A stretch of 64,000 nt of DNA from Colwellia sp. (GTDB lineage Bacteria > Pseudomonadota > Gammaproteobacteria > Enterobacterales > Alteromonadaceae). Each line of letters begins with the position of its first letter. Within the stretch, counting starts at the first letter, position 1. The position numbers and the translations under genes are program-made. Shown here piece after piece: positions 49,598-58,971 of the stretch. The DNA is taken from positions 62,001-126,000 of the forward strand of contig JABSOY010000012.1 of assembly GCA_013215385.1 (NCBI GenBank). Direction: 5' to 3'. The notes beneath the pieces were generated by a model, which worked only from the letters and a program-made list of their open reading frames with translations, searched no databases and was not told where the DNA came from.

Positions 49598-50179
49598 CTA
49601 AACCGTTTCAGCAACAGTTTTATCCATAACGCCTAAATCAGTCATAGGCAATAATTCTGGTAACTGGCTCAATGATGTTAGTGAAAAATAATCTAAAAAT
49701 TCTTTAGTTGTGGCATATAATGAAGGTCGTCCAGGAACTTCTTTATTGCCAACTATTTTCACCCAGTTTCTTTCTAATAAGGTTTTCATTATATAACTAC
49801 TAACTGCTACGCCGCGAATGTCTTCTATTTCGCCGCGAGTTATTGGCTGTTTGTAAGCAATAAGTGCTAATGTTTCTAATAATGCTCGTGAGTATTTCGG
49901 TGCCTTTTCTTTACTTAGTTTAGCAATAAAAAAGGCTAAGTCATTACTCAAGGCATTAATTGTTTCAAATCGGAAACCTGAAGCAACTTGTACTAAATTA
50001 ACACCAGCATCTTTATATTTTATCACCAATTCATTGATCACATCACGAATTTGTTGATGACTGACCTGATAATTTACTAATAAGTCGGTTTTTAACTGTT
50101 TAACGCTTAGTGGCTTCTCACTGACAAAAAAAGCGGCTTCTACTAGTTGTACAAACTTCTTGTTATCTGCTGGTGTCAT
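49598..50179 (-). CDS. scpB: Segregation and condensation protein ScpB
   Basis: A 193-residue kleisin-interacting winged-helix protein from the ATG at 50179, which overlaps the scpA stop as ATGA. The frame is open 16 residues further, but those residues are shared with the scpA coding region. Motifs: FVSEKPLSVKQL and ETLALIAYKQPITRGEIE (core LIAYKQPITR). With ScpA it regulates an SMC condensin, even though SMC itself is not in the window. Confidence 0.95.
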   Translation of the reverse strand: MTPADNKKFVQLVEAAFFVSEKPLSVKQLKTDLLVNYQVSHQQIRDVINELVIKYKDAGVNLVQVASGFRFETINALSNDLAFFIAKLSKEKAPKYSRALLETLALIAYKQPITRGEIEDIRGVAVSSYIMKTLLERNWVKIVGNKEVPGRPSLYATTKEFLDYFSLTSLSQLPELLPMTDLGVMDKTVAETV

Positions 50180-51018
50180 TGCGGTAGACGTACTCTTAAT
50201 TGGCCAAATACTTGCGTTTGAACACATTCTATCAAACTTTCTTTGATCAATTCTAAAATTGCTAAAAAAGTTACCACGACACCTTGTCGACCTTCATTTA
50301 CAGTAAACAGTTCGCTAAATTCAACAAAAGCAACGGTAGTCGTCGCTGCACGCTTTAATTTTTCCAAAATCAATGCCATTCGTTCTCTCGTTGACAAGGA
50401 CTCTTTCTGAATATGATGATGTTCAAAGGCTTTTGTACGTTTCAAAATTCCCTGAAGCGCACTGACTAATTCATGCAACTCAACATCTGTTTGGAAAACA
50501 GCTGATTGGAAGTCTTCAGCTAACTCGGCGTGAACTTGAAAAACGTCACGTTCTAAACGAGGGATTTGATCAAGTTGTTGGGCGGCGTTTTTTATCACTT
50601 CATATTCTTGTAGACGACGCACTAATTCAGCACGAGGATCGCCATCCTCTTCTTCTACTGCTTGCTTGGGCAGTAATAACCGTGATTTAATTTCCATTAA
50701 AATAGCCGCCATCACTAAATACTCAGCGGCCAGTTCCATTTTTATTTCTTTCATTACTTCGATATATTTCATGTATTGCGTGGCAATAGGCGCAATAGGC
50801 ATATCAAGAATATCAAACTTTTGTTTACGAATAAGGTAAAGCAGTAAATCAAGAGGTCCTTCAAAGGACTCTAAAATAACTTCTAATGCTTCAGGTGGAA
50901 TAAACAAGTCATGGGGCTTTTCAACGATAACTTCGCCACGGATCAATGCTAAGGGTAAAACTTGCTGCACCATTTCTCGTGGCATGCTCGTTTCTGTAGA
51001 CTTAATGGGTTGATTCAA
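50176..51018 (-). CDS. scpA: Segregation and condensation protein ScpA
   Basis: A 280-residue kleisin. The N-terminal SMC-binding part has ESFEGPLDLLLYLIRKQK and DILDMPIAPIATQYMKYI (quoted as cores FEGPLDLLLYLI and DILDMPIAPI). A long helical centre contains EYLVMAAILMEIKSRLLLP, and a winged helix closes it. It bridges SMC heads and binds ScpB. The gene is upstream of and overlaps scpB. Confidence 0.95.
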   Translation of the reverse strand: MNQPIKSTETSMPREMVQQVLPLALIRGEVIVEKPHDLFIPPEALEVILESFEGPLDLLLYLIRKQKFDILDMPIAPIATQYMKYIEVMKEIKMELAAEYLVMAAILMEIKSRLLLPKQAVEEEDGDPRAELVRRLQEYEVIKNAAQQLDQIPRLERDVFQVHAELAEDFQSAVFQTDVELHELVSALQGILKRTKAFEHHHIQKESLSTRERMALILEKLKRAATTTVAFVEFSELFTVNEGRQGVVVTFLAILELIKESLIECVQTQVFGQLRVRLPQ

Positions 51019-51055
51019 AGCTTATTCACCAATGGCTAAAGTTATTAAAATATGG

Positions 51056-51676
51056 TTATTCAAAAGGCGACGGATCGCCTTCACCGACACGGATGACTTT
51101 CGCTTCGTCATCAGAAAAATCAATCACTGTGGTCGGATGTTCACCTAAATGGCCACCATTAATAATTAAATCTACCTGGTGTTCTAAAATATCGCGAATA
51201 TGCTCAGGGTCATATTCCGCATGTTCTTCGCCTGGCATAATAAGTGTCGTTGACATAATAGGCTCTTGTAATTCAGCGAGTAGCGCTTGAGCAATAGCAT
51301 TGTCGGGTACTCGAATACCAATGGTTTTTTTCTTCGCGTTGAGTAAACGTTTAGGCACTTCCTTTGAGCCTTTAAAAATAAAGGTATATGGCCCGGGTGT
51401 ATTGTTTTTTAACAGACGATAAGCGCTATTATCAACGCGGGTATATTCAGATAATTCCGATAAATCACGGCAAACTAAAGTGAAGTTATGACTTTTATCA
51501 ATATCACGAATATTACAAATACGTTCAAGTGCTTTTTTGTCGCCGATATGACAACCTAAAGCATAACCAGAATCGGTTGGATAAACGATAACACCGCCTT
51601 GATGAATAATCGCCGCGGCTTGTTTCATCAAACGACCTTGTGGGTTATCAGGGTGTACATAGAAGAACTGACTCAT
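51056..51676 (-). CDS. yciO: YciO-type YrdC/Sua5 domain protein
   Basis: A 206-residue single-domain member of the YrdC/Sua5 family: GGVIVYPTDSGYALGC near the start, NFTLVCRDLSELSEYT, and the C-terminal GGHLGEHPTTVIDFSDD. Relatives make threonylcarbamoyl-adenylate for tRNA t6A. YciO has weaker or different activity, so the role stays open. It lies between scpA and rnm in the same direction. Confidence 0.93.
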   Translation of the reverse strand: MSQFFYVHPDNPQGRLMKQAAAIIHQGGVIVYPTDSGYALGCHIGDKKALERICNIRDIDKSHNFTLVCRDLSELSEYTRVDNSAYRLLKNNTPGPYTFIFKGSKEVPKRLLNAKKKTIGIRVPDNAIAQALLAELQEPIMSTTLIMPGEEHAEYDPEHIRDILEHQVDLIINGGHLGEHPTTVIDFSDDEAKVIRVGEGDPSPFE

Positions 51677-51739
51677 AGGTTTACTCCACTGCTGGTATTG
51701 ATGCTAATTTTAGTGCTGTTTTCGGTATAATTTTCAATA

Positions 51740-52612
51740 TTAGTGCCAAAGTTCCCAAATAGGTTTTACCTTATCAGGCATACGTAGATTACGGCCTAAA
51801 TCACTCCATTTACTGGGGTAATGAAAGTCTGACCCCATTGATGCATGTAAATCATATTCTAAACAAAAGCTTAGCATTAATTTACGTTGTTCGTTAGCCA
51901 TTTGCGGTAAAACGATTTCTAAACCGTCACCTTTTGCTGCTTTAAATTGTAACACTAAACGGCGCAACCATTTGGTTGATAAACCATAACGAACGGGATG
52001 TGCGATAACGGCATTACCGCCAGCGTGATGAATAGCTGTAATTGCTTCTTCAATTGAGCACCAGGTCGGATTTACAAAAGCACGTTGCCCTTTACCTATG
52101 TATTTATCAAAGGCTTTTTGCATATGATCAACATGGCCTTCTTGCAGTAATATTTTAGCGAAATGTGCGCGAGTAATTGAGCCTTGACCGGCTAATTCTT
52201 TAGCTTGCTGGTAAATACCAGGGAAACCACATTTAGTGAGTTTTTCCCCCATAGTAGTCGCCCGCAATTCTCTGGCTGCTTGTTGACGGTTAATTAACGC
52301 TTGTAATTCAATATTGTTAACATCAATATTTAAACCAACAATATGAATTTCGAAACCATGCCAGCTCGTTGATATTTCGATACCATTCACTAATTTTAAT
52401 GGATGATTTTTTTCTAAAATATAATCTTTAGCAATAGATATCCCTTTCACCGTGTCGTGATCAGTTATGGCTAAAACATTCAATTGGAAGTTAACCGCCC
52501 GCTCAACAAGCTCTTGCGGTGTTAACGTACCATCAGAACATTTAGTATGGCTGTGCAAATCAACCCGTAGGCTATAATAATCAGCTAAATCAGTGGTTGA
52601 CAACTCAGTCAT
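51740..52612 (-). CDS. rnm: PHP-domain 5'-3' exoribonuclease RNase AM (YciV/TrpH)
   Basis: A 290-residue PHP-family phosphoesterase. Metal ligands are in RVDLHSHTKCSDG (about 17-29), LAITDHDTV, NGIEIST, and the late SMGSDFHYPS. The E. coli protein trims the 5' ends of rRNA precursors and acts on 3',5'-bisphosphonucleotides. It is divergent from trp, the common order in enterobacteria, where it was called TrpH. Confidence 0.93.
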   Translation of the reverse strand: MTELSTTDLADYYSLRVDLHSHTKCSDGTLTPQELVERAVNFQLNVLAITDHDTVKGISIAKDYILEKNHPLKLVNGIEISTSWHGFEIHIVGLNIDVNNIELQALINRQQAARELRATTMGEKLTKCGFPGIYQQAKELAGQGSITRAHFAKILLQEGHVDHMQKAFDKYIGKGQRAFVNPTWCSIEEAITAIHHAGGNAVIAHPVRYGLSTKWLRRLVLQFKAAKGDGLEIVLPQMANEQRKLMLSFCLEYDLHASMGSDFHYPSKWSDLGRNLRMPDKVKPIWELWH

Positions 52613-52638
52613 AATCGGGTCTTCTATAGAGGATTTTA

Positions 52639-52667
52639 TTGCATATTCAAAATAGACAATGTATTAA
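52639..52667 (+). promoter_or_regulatory. Candidate trp operon promoter
   Basis: TTGCAT (52639-52644) and TATTAA (52662-52667) are 17 bases apart, about 16-20 bases before the leader peptide gene. I see no obvious TrpR operator (CTAGTTAACTAG type) here. Basal control may therefore rest on attenuation. Confidence 0.55.
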
Positions 52668-52682
52668 TGCAATTTTACTGAG

Positions 52683-52751
52683 ATGAAGACAATAATGATA
52701 CAAGTAAAACAAACTATTTCGATGATTTGGTGGTGGCATAACTCTACATAA
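52683..52751 (+). CDS. trpL: trp leader peptide with three consecutive Trp codons
   Basis: A 22-codon reading frame, MKTIMIQVKQTISMIWWWHNST (the quoted core is MIWWWHNST), lies between the candidate promoter and the attenuator; an internal ATG at 52695 could be the start instead, giving 18 codons. Three Trp codons in a row are the sensor of ribosome stalling when charged tRNA-Trp is short. Bases 52750-52757 (AAGTGGGT) can pair with 52791-52798 as an antiterminator stem, partly by G-U pairs. Confidence 0.85.
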   Translation: MKTIMIQVKQTISMIWWWHNST

Positions 52752-52788
52752 GTGGGTTGTGATGTTTTACTGTACGTAAAAATTCAAA

Positions 52789-52820
52789 AAGCCTGCTTAA
52801 TAACTTAAGCAGGCTTTTTA
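52789..52820 (+). terminator. trp attenuator terminator
   Basis: The stem GCCTGCTTAA/TTAAGCAGGC with loop TAAC is followed by a T run with one A in it. It is 40 bases after the leader peptide stop and 140 bases before trpE. Alternative pairing of the left arm with 52750-52757 would block it. Confidence 0.88.
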
Positions 52821-52864
52821 CTTTTTAGCTGGTTGAAAGCTAAATAACAATTGAGATAATTAAC

Positions 52865-52927
52865 ATGATTATTACGCGCGTTAAAAGTTGGTTTATATGG
52901 TGGCTATTGCCTATTTATGCAGGTTGA
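52865..52927 (+). CDS. Second Trp-rich mini-ORF between attenuator and trpE
   Basis: A 20-codon frame begins ATG at 52865 and ends TGA at 52927, 32 bases before trpE. It reads MIITRVKSWFIWWLLPIYAG (the notable part is SWFIWW), with Trp at codons 9, 12 and 13. A weak GAGA lies 10-11 bases upstream. It is open only after readthrough of the attenuator. Whether it is translated is unknown; it could be a second leader or chance. It overlaps no other feature. Confidence 0.4.
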   Translation: MIITRVKSWFIWWLLPIYAG

Positions 52928-52959
52928 CCATTACTTTAAACTAACCGTTAGGAAAGAAT

Positions 52960-54612
52960 ATGAACCATCAGAATACTATTGCTATCAATGAGCAAGCTGG
53001 CAGTGTTAACACCTTGTCAGAAACCGTAAAATATCAAACAGATCCATTGGCGATATTTCACCAGTTAAGTAAAAATACCGACAACAATTTATTATTAGAA
53101 TCGGCTGAAATAGATAAAAAACATCAGTTAAAAAGTTTACTACTTACTGACGCTGCTTTGAAAATAACCTGTCATGGTAATCTAGTCACTTTTGAAGCAT
53201 TAAGTAAAAATGGCCAAACGGCACTTGAGTTTGTCCAACAGCAATTAGTCGACCATGCTCAATTAACATTTGATAATAAAATACTTAACGCTGTTTTCCC
53301 CGACGTTGCCCGACAACTTGATGAGAAGTCTCGCTTATTAGCTATCAACCCCTTTCAAAGTCTCCGCTTATTCAATAAATTAAAAAACATCAATAATCAC
53401 CCTTTTGCCGTATTTTTAGGTGGTGTTTTTGCTTTTGATATGATGTCGATGACCGAACAACTTCCCGAAGTAAGCAATGGCGACAATACTTGTCCTGACT
53501 TTGTTTATTATCTTGCTGAAACCCTTGTTGTTATTGACCATGAAGCGCAGTCGACTGAAGTTATTGGTAATGTTTTTTCAGGAAAAGATGCGAATCATAA
53601 TTTAACAACCATTCGCCAACGTTTAGCCGATATAAAAAGTATTCTTGCTCGACAATATGTTGCTCGTGAAATGCCACTAGATCGTCCTATTGATAAAAAT
53701 GAAGTCTGTAGCGATATTTCTGATGAACAGTTCTGTCATAACGTAAACCTGTTAAAAGAAAATATTCGTGCCGGTGATATTTTTCAAGTAGTACCTTCTC
53801 GTACTTTCACCCTAAATTGTTCAAATACCCTAAACGCCTATAAAGCATTAAAACAAAGCAATCCTAGCCCTTATATGTTTTACCTAAAAGATAGCGACTT
53901 TTGTATTTTTGGTGCCTCGCCAGAATCGGCATTAAAATACCAACATAAAAATCGTCAGGTAGAAATTTACCCTATTGCAGGAACGCGTCCGCGCGGCTTT
54001 AACAGCGATGGTTCAATTTCTCTCGATTTAGACAGTCGTATTGAATTAGAACTACGTTTAGACAAAAAAGAGTTAGCTGAACATACCATGTTAGTTGATT
54101 TAGCTCGCAACGATATTGCTAGAGTTAGCCAAGCAGGTACTCGCTATGTTGCTGACTTATTAAAAGTTGACCGCTACTCGCATGTCATGCATTTAGTATC
54201 TCGAGTCTGTGGCACCTTAGCGCTTGAACTCGATGCCCTGCACGCTTATCAAGCTTGCATGAATATGGGCACGCTATCCGGCGCGCCAAAAGTAAAAGCA
54301 ACCCAACTCATCAGAGAAATAGAAGGAAAGCGCCGCGGTAGTTATGGTGGCGCAGTAGGTTACTTAACTGGTGATGGTGAAATGGATACCTGTATTGTGA
54401 TTCGCTCAGCTTTTGTAAAGCATGGTATAGCACACGTGCAAGCCGGTGCAGGTGTAGTCTACGACTCAGACCCTCAGTCTGAAGCGAATGAAACTAAACA
54501 AAAAGCACAAGCGGTAATAAACGCGATTCAGCATGCCGAATCATTTAACGTTAGCATTGTCGCCGATGCAAATAACGAAGCCAATCACAGCAAGGTGAAC
54601 TCTCATGCTTAA
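52960..54612 (+). CDS. trpE: Anthranilate synthase component I
   Basis: A 550-residue chorismate-using enzyme that makes anthranilate with TrpG. The tryptophan feedback site is visible near the N-terminus as LLLESAE. The chorismate-binding core has FQVVPSR, PSPYMFYL, IAGTRPRG, DLARNDIAR and LSGAPKVKA, with AVGYLTGDG close to the end. AGGAA precedes the ATG. The stop overlaps trpG by eight bases. Confidence 0.97.
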   Translation: MNHQNTIAINEQAGSVNTLSETVKYQTDPLAIFHQLSKNTDNNLLLESAEIDKKHQLKSLLLTDAALKITCHGNLVTFEALSKNGQTALEFVQQQLVDHAQLTFDNKILNAVFPDVARQLDEKSRLLAINPFQSLRLFNKLKNINNHPFAVFLGGVFAFDMMSMTEQLPEVSNGDNTCPDFVYYLAETLVVIDHEAQSTEVIGNVFSGKDANHNLTTIRQRLADIKSILARQYVAREMPLDRPIDKNEVCSDISDEQFCHNVNLLKENIRAGDIFQVVPSRTFTLNCSNTLNAYKALKQSNPSPYMFYLKDSDFCIFGASPESALKYQHKNRQVEIYPIAGTRPRGFNSDGSISLDLDSRIELELRLDKKELAEHTMLVDLARNDIARVSQAGTRYVADLLKVDRYSHVMHLVSRVCGTLALELDALHAYQACMNMGTLSGAPKVKATQLIREIEGKRRGSYGGAVGYLTGDGEMDTCIVIRSAFVKHGIAHVQAGAGVVYDSDPQSEANETKQKAQAVINAIQHAESFNVSIVADANNEANHSKVNSHA

Positions 54613-55273
54613 TAACAATAATGAGCAAGTGCAGATTTTCATGCTCGACAATCTTGATTCATTTACCTACAACTTAGTTGACGAATTTCAGTGCTTGGGT
54701 TTTGACCCAACGATTTATCGTAATACTTTATCCGCTGACTTTATTTTCGAGCAAATACAAAACTGCACTAAACAAGTTTTATTAGTGTTATCTCCAGGCC
54801 CCGGAGAGCCGAGTAAATCAGGTTGTTTAATGGCGTTAATTGCTAAGTGTGCCGGTAAATATCCCATATTAGGTATTTGCTTAGGACACCAAGCTTTAGT
54901 GGAACATTATGGGGGGAAAGTTGAACGGGCACCTGAAATTGTCCATGGTAAATCGTCAAGTATTACTCATCGTCAAAATGGTGTTTTTGAAAATATTAAC
55001 CACCCTCTACCTGTTGCTCGCTACCATTCATTAATAGCAAGTGAAGTGCCTAATTCTATTGATGTTATTGCAGAATACATTACTCCTGAACAAGTGACCT
55101 TGCCCATGGCCATAGAGCATAAAGATGATGCAGCATTAGGCTTTCAGTTTCATCCTGAATCTATTTTAACCACCTATGGCAGCACATTATTAGCGCAGAC
55201 TATCGAATATTTATTAGCTACAACTTTATTATCGACAAACAATGTAAATACAGCAGGAGCTTCACATGAGTAG
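54605..55273 (+). CDS. trpG: Anthranilate synthase component II (glutamine amidotransferase)
   Basis: A 222-residue class I amidotransferase. The oxyanion loop is LSPGPGEPS, the nucleophile Cys is in LGICLGHQAL (about residue 93), and the catalytic His and Glu are in FQFHPESIL near the end. It supplies ammonia to TrpE. It is separate here and not fused to trpD, unlike E. coli. It overlaps both trpE and trpD by eight bases. Confidence 0.96.
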   Translation: MLNNNNEQVQIFMLDNLDSFTYNLVDEFQCLGFDPTIYRNTLSADFIFEQIQNCTKQVLLVLSPGPGEPSKSGCLMALIAKCAGKYPILGICLGHQALVEHYGGKVERAPEIVHGKSSSITHRQNGVFENINHPLPVARYHSLIASEVPNSIDVIAEYITPEQVTLPMAIEHKDDAALGFQFHPESILTTYGSTLLAQTIEYLLATTLLSTNNVNTAGASHE

Positions 55274-56297
55274 AATTTTGCAACAACTCGTTGATGGGTG
55301 TGATATTAGCCAAGACGACGCTGAAGATTTTTTCAAGGAGATGATCAAAGGCAACGTTGAGCCTGCGTTATTAGCGAGTGTGTTAACGGCCTTAAAAATA
55401 AAAGGTGAAACGGCGAGCGAGATTGCGGGTGCCGCGATTGCTGTGCGTAGTTCTGCGACGCCATTCCCTGTACAAGAAAATAATGTTGCTGATTGTGTAG
55501 GTACCGGAGGCGATGGTGCTAATACCATTAACATTTCAACCACTGCCGCTATTTTAGCCGCAGCATGTGGATTAAAAATGGCGAAACATGGTAACCGCAG
55601 CGTTTCTAGTATGTCTGGCTCTGCTGATTTACTCGAGGCATTTGGGGTGAATTTGATGATGTCGCCAGCAACGGCCAGTGAATGTTTAGCTCAAACTAAT
55701 TTATGTTTTTTATATGCTCCTGCCTATCATCCCGGCTTTAGACATGCAGGTCCGGTTAGAAAAGCTATGGGCATTCGCACGCTATTTAATATTTTAGGGC
55801 CCTTAGTAAACCCTGCATCTCCAAGCACTATGTTACTCGGTGTTTATACGCCAGAGCTTATCAATGTAATGGCGGAAAGTTTACTATTAACCGGTGTAAA
55901 ACGTGGCTGGGTCGTGCACGGCAGTGGTTTAGATGAAATAGCCTTGCATGGTGACACTCAAATTAGCGAAATTGCCAATGGACAATGCTCTACCCGAGTA
56001 ATATCGCCTAGCGATTTTGGCTTATCAAATTATTCGCTAGAAGATATTAAAGGTGGTACGCCGCAAGAAAACGCTGAATATATTCGCGCTATTCTTATCG
56101 GTAATGGTCAGCCTGCTCACAATGCTGCGGTCATTATAAATTGTGCCGCATTATTATATTTGCATGATAAAGCGAGTGATTTAAAAACAGCCGCTGAGAT
56201 GGCAAGTGAAGTGCTAGCTTCAGGTAAAGCATTAACAACCTTGGAAAACATGGTAGTTATTTCAAACTCAAGCTCAGAAACAGAGGCAACGGCATAA
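55266..56297 (+). CDS. trpD: Anthranilate phosphoribosyltransferase
   Basis: A 343-residue enzyme that joins anthranilate to PRPP. The PRPP-binding GTGGDGANTINIST (about 80-93) is clear, then MAKHGNRSVSS, GPVRKAMGIRTLFNILGPL (core MGIRTLFNILGPL) and VVHGSGLDE. It is trpD in the unfused sense. Its start lies inside the trpG end, and trpCF begins two bases after its stop. Confidence 0.97.
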   Translation: MSRILQQLVDGCDISQDDAEDFFKEMIKGNVEPALLASVLTALKIKGETASEIAGAAIAVRSSATPFPVQENNVADCVGTGGDGANTINISTTAAILAAACGLKMAKHGNRSVSSMSGSADLLEAFGVNLMMSPATASECLAQTNLCFLYAPAYHPGFRHAGPVRKAMGIRTLFNILGPLVNPASPSTMLLGVYTPELINVMAESLLLTGVKRGWVVHGSGLDEIALHGDTQISEIANGQCSTRVISPSDFGLSNYSLEDIKGGTPQENAEYIRAILIGNGQPAHNAAVIINCAALLYLHDKASDLKTAAEMASEVLASGKALTTLENMVVISNSSSETEATA

Positions 56298-56298
56298 C

Positions 56299-57687
56299 AT
56301 GGCAAATATATTAGAAAAAATTGTTGCTGACAAACGTATTGAAATTGCACAGCGTAAAATCGATTTTCCACTAAGTGACTTCATTGATAACTTAGTGCCT
56401 ACAGAAAAAGACATGTACGCGGCACTCGATAGAAAACAAGGCCAAGCACATGCAGGTTTTATTTTAGAATGTAAAAAGGCGTCACCGTCAAAAGGTTTGA
56501 TCCGAGCCGATTTTGATCCAAAAGCCATTTGCCAAATTTACGATAAATACGCCGCAGCGATTTCTGTTTTAACTGATGAAAAGTATTTCCAAGGCACGTT
56601 TGAGTATTTAAAAATAGTAACAGACACCGTTAGTTGCCCGGTACTTAACAAAGATTTTTTTGTTGATGCTTACCAAGTGTATTTAGCACGTTATTATGGC
56701 GCGGACGCAATTTTATTAATGCTCAGTGTTTTATCTGACCAAGAATATAAAGCATTATCAGCGATAGCAGAGCAATATAACTTAGCGGTGTTAACTGAAA
56801 TATCAAATGATAAAGAACGCGACCGAGCGATTGATTTAGGCGCAAAACTTATTGGTATTAATAACCGTGATTTACGAGATCTATCCACAGATATAGCCCG
56901 AACCTTTGATTATGCGCCAACCTTACCCGCTGATCGCATCGTTATTTCAGAATCTGGTATTTATACTAACGAGCAAGTTCGAGAGTTGGCGCCTGCAGTA
57001 GACGGTTTCTTAGTAGGTAGCTCAATTATGTCAGAAGATGATATTGATTTAGCCTGTCGAAAGCTCATTTACGGTAACAATAAAGTCTGTGGCTTAACGC
57101 AAGCTAAATATGCACAAAAAGCCGTTGATGCTGGTGCACAATTTGGTGGTTTAATTTTTGCAAAAAAATCCCCCCGTTTTATCAGCGATGAGCAAGCTCA
57201 AGCGATTGTCGAACAAGTTCCCTCTTTACGTTATGTCGGTGTTTTTGTTAACCATACCATTGCAGAAGTAGCCAAACTTGCACAAAACCTTAATTTGTTT
57301 GCTGTTCAGCTTCACGGTGATGAAACAGCAGCTTATATTGTTTCATTGCAAGAGCAATTACCAAAAACCTGTCAAATATGGCAAGCGCTCGCAATAGACT
57401 CACAAGTTCCTGAACTATCAGTTAATGCACAATGTTATGTTTTAGACGGTAAAAATGCGGGTAGTGGTGAAACATTTAATTGGCGAGCGTTAGCCGAGTC
57501 TGAGCAAAACTTAAACCATTGTTTTCTAGCCGGAGGTTTGTCTATAAATAACATCGAGCAAGCTATTAGCCAGAAAACAGCACAAGACTTATTCGGTTTG
57601 GATCTCAACTCCGGTGTTGAAACAAGCCCAGGCGTTAAAAGCACTGCAAAACTTCAGCAAGTTTTCGCCGCCATCAGACACTACTAA
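56299..57687 (+). CDS. trpCF: Bifunctional indole-3-glycerol phosphate synthase / phosphoribosylanthranilate isomerase
   Basis: A 462-residue fusion of two TIM barrels, as in enterobacteria. TrpC (about 1-255) has ECKKASPSKGLIR, VLTDEKYFQG, IGINNRDLRDL and ISESGI. TrpF (about 256-462) starts KVCGLTQAKYAQKAVDAGA and has LHGDE, GLDLNSGVE and PGVKS. It carries out the isomerase and the ring-closing step of tryptophan synthesis. It lies between trpD and trpB. Confidence 0.97.
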   Translation: MANILEKIVADKRIEIAQRKIDFPLSDFIDNLVPTEKDMYAALDRKQGQAHAGFILECKKASPSKGLIRADFDPKAICQIYDKYAAAISVLTDEKYFQGTFEYLKIVTDTVSCPVLNKDFFVDAYQVYLARYYGADAILLMLSVLSDQEYKALSAIAEQYNLAVLTEISNDKERDRAIDLGAKLIGINNRDLRDLSTDIARTFDYAPTLPADRIVISESGIYTNEQVRELAPAVDGFLVGSSIMSEDDIDLACRKLIYGNNKVCGLTQAKYAQKAVDAGAQFGGLIFAKKSPRFISDEQAQAIVEQVPSLRYVGVFVNHTIAEVAKLAQNLNLFAVQLHGDETAAYIVSLQEQLPKTCQIWQALAIDSQVPELSVNAQCYVLDGKNAGSGETFNWRALAESEQNLNHCFLAGGLSINNIEQAISQKTAQDLFGLDLNSGVETSPGVKSTAKLQQVFAAIRHY

Positions 57688-57726
57688 TAGTTAAGAGCTA
57701 ATAGTAAAGCATTAGGAATAAATAAA

Positions 57727-58971
57727 ATGACAGAGCAAAAAATAAAGCAAGAAACCGCAACAGCCAAGAAAACGTTACCTGCTTATTTCGGTGAATTTGG
57801 CGGTATGTTCGTCGGTGAATTATTGGTACCTGCCCTTGAACAATTAGAACAAGCATTCATTGAATCGCAAGAAGACGAAAGTTTCTTGGCTGAGTTTAAT
57901 GACTTACTAACAAATTACGCAGGTCGTCCAACACCACTTACCTTAACCCGTAATTTAACTAAAAACCCGTTAGCAAAAATTTACTTGAAACGAGAAGATT
58001 TATTACACGGTGGAGCACATAAAACTAACCAAGTATTGGGCCAAGCATTACTTGCAAAGCGTATGGGTAAAACAGAAATAATTGCCGAAACAGGTGCTGG
58101 GCAACATGGCGTTGCTACTGCAATTGCTTGTTCATTGTTAGGTTTAAAATGTAAAGTTTACATGGGGGCGGTAGATTGTCAGCGCCAGCAACCGAATGTT
58201 TTCCGCATGAAACTAATGGGCGCTGAAGTTATTCCCGTTACGGCCGGCTCTGGTACTCTAAAAGATGCAGTGAATGAAGCATTGCGCGACTGGTCTGCAA
58301 ATTATGAAAATGCCCATTATCTATTAGGTACTGCGGCAGGTCCTCATCCTTTTCCGACCATAGTCCGTGAATTTCAAAAAATGATTGGCGAAGAAGCTAA
58401 ACAACAAATTCTTAAGCAAGAAGGCCGATTACCTGATTATGTTATCGCCTGTGTTGGCGGTGGTTCAAACGCCATTGGTATTTTTCAAGATTTTATCAAA
58501 GAAGCTGAGGTGAAATTAATTGGCGTTGAAGCGGGTGGTAAAGGAATTGATACCAACCAACATGGCGCGACCCTAGTCGCTGGGACTAAGGGCATGTTGC
58601 ATGGTAATTATACTTATATTATGCAAGACAAATTTGGACAAATAGAAGAGTCTTATTCTGTTTCAGCGGGTCTTGATTACCCTGCTGTTGGTCCACAACA
58701 CGCATTCTTAAAAGAAACAGGCCGTGCTCAGTACGTAGCTATTAATGATGATGAAGCATTAAATGCTTTTCAAGCTTTAGCAATGAATGAAGGGATCATC
58801 CCGGCACTCGAATCCTCTCACGCACTTGCTCATACATTAAAAATGGCCGAAGCGGTGACCGAAGAAACAGTATTTTTAGTCAATTTATCTGGCCGAGGCG
58901 ATAAAGATTTAGCGCACGTACAAACGGTGTTAGAAACTTATAACCAAGCACCCAGCAAAGGAGAAGTATAA
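57727..58971 (+). CDS. trpB: Tryptophan synthase beta chain
   Basis: A 414-residue PLP enzyme that joins indole with serine. The PLP-binding Lys is in [14 protein letters not shown] (about residue 98), the phosphate loop is [10 protein letters not shown], and the sensor region is AETGAGQHG. An N-terminal lead of about 15 residues is somewhat longer than in E. coli. Its last base overlaps the trpA start. Confidence 0.98.
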   Translation: MTEQKIKQETATAKKTLPAYFGEFGGMFVGELLVPALEQLEQAFIESQEDESFLAEFNDLLTNYAGRPTPLTLTRNLTKNPLAKIYLKREDLLHGGAHKTNQVLGQALLAKRMGKTEIIAETGAGQHGVATAIACSLLGLKCKVYMGAVDCQRQQPNVFRMKLMGAEVIPVTAGSGTLKDAVNEALRDWSANYENAHYLLGTAAGPHPFPTIVREFQKMIGEEAKQQILKQEGRLPDYVIACVGGGSNAIGIFQDFIKEAEVKLIGVEAGGKGIDTNQHGATLVAGTKGMLHGNYTYIMQDKFGQIEESYSVSAGLDYPAVGPQHAFLKETGRAQYVAINDDEALNAFQALAMNEGIIPALESSHALAHTLKMAEAVTEETVFLVNLSGRGDKDLAHVQTVLETYNQAPSKGEV

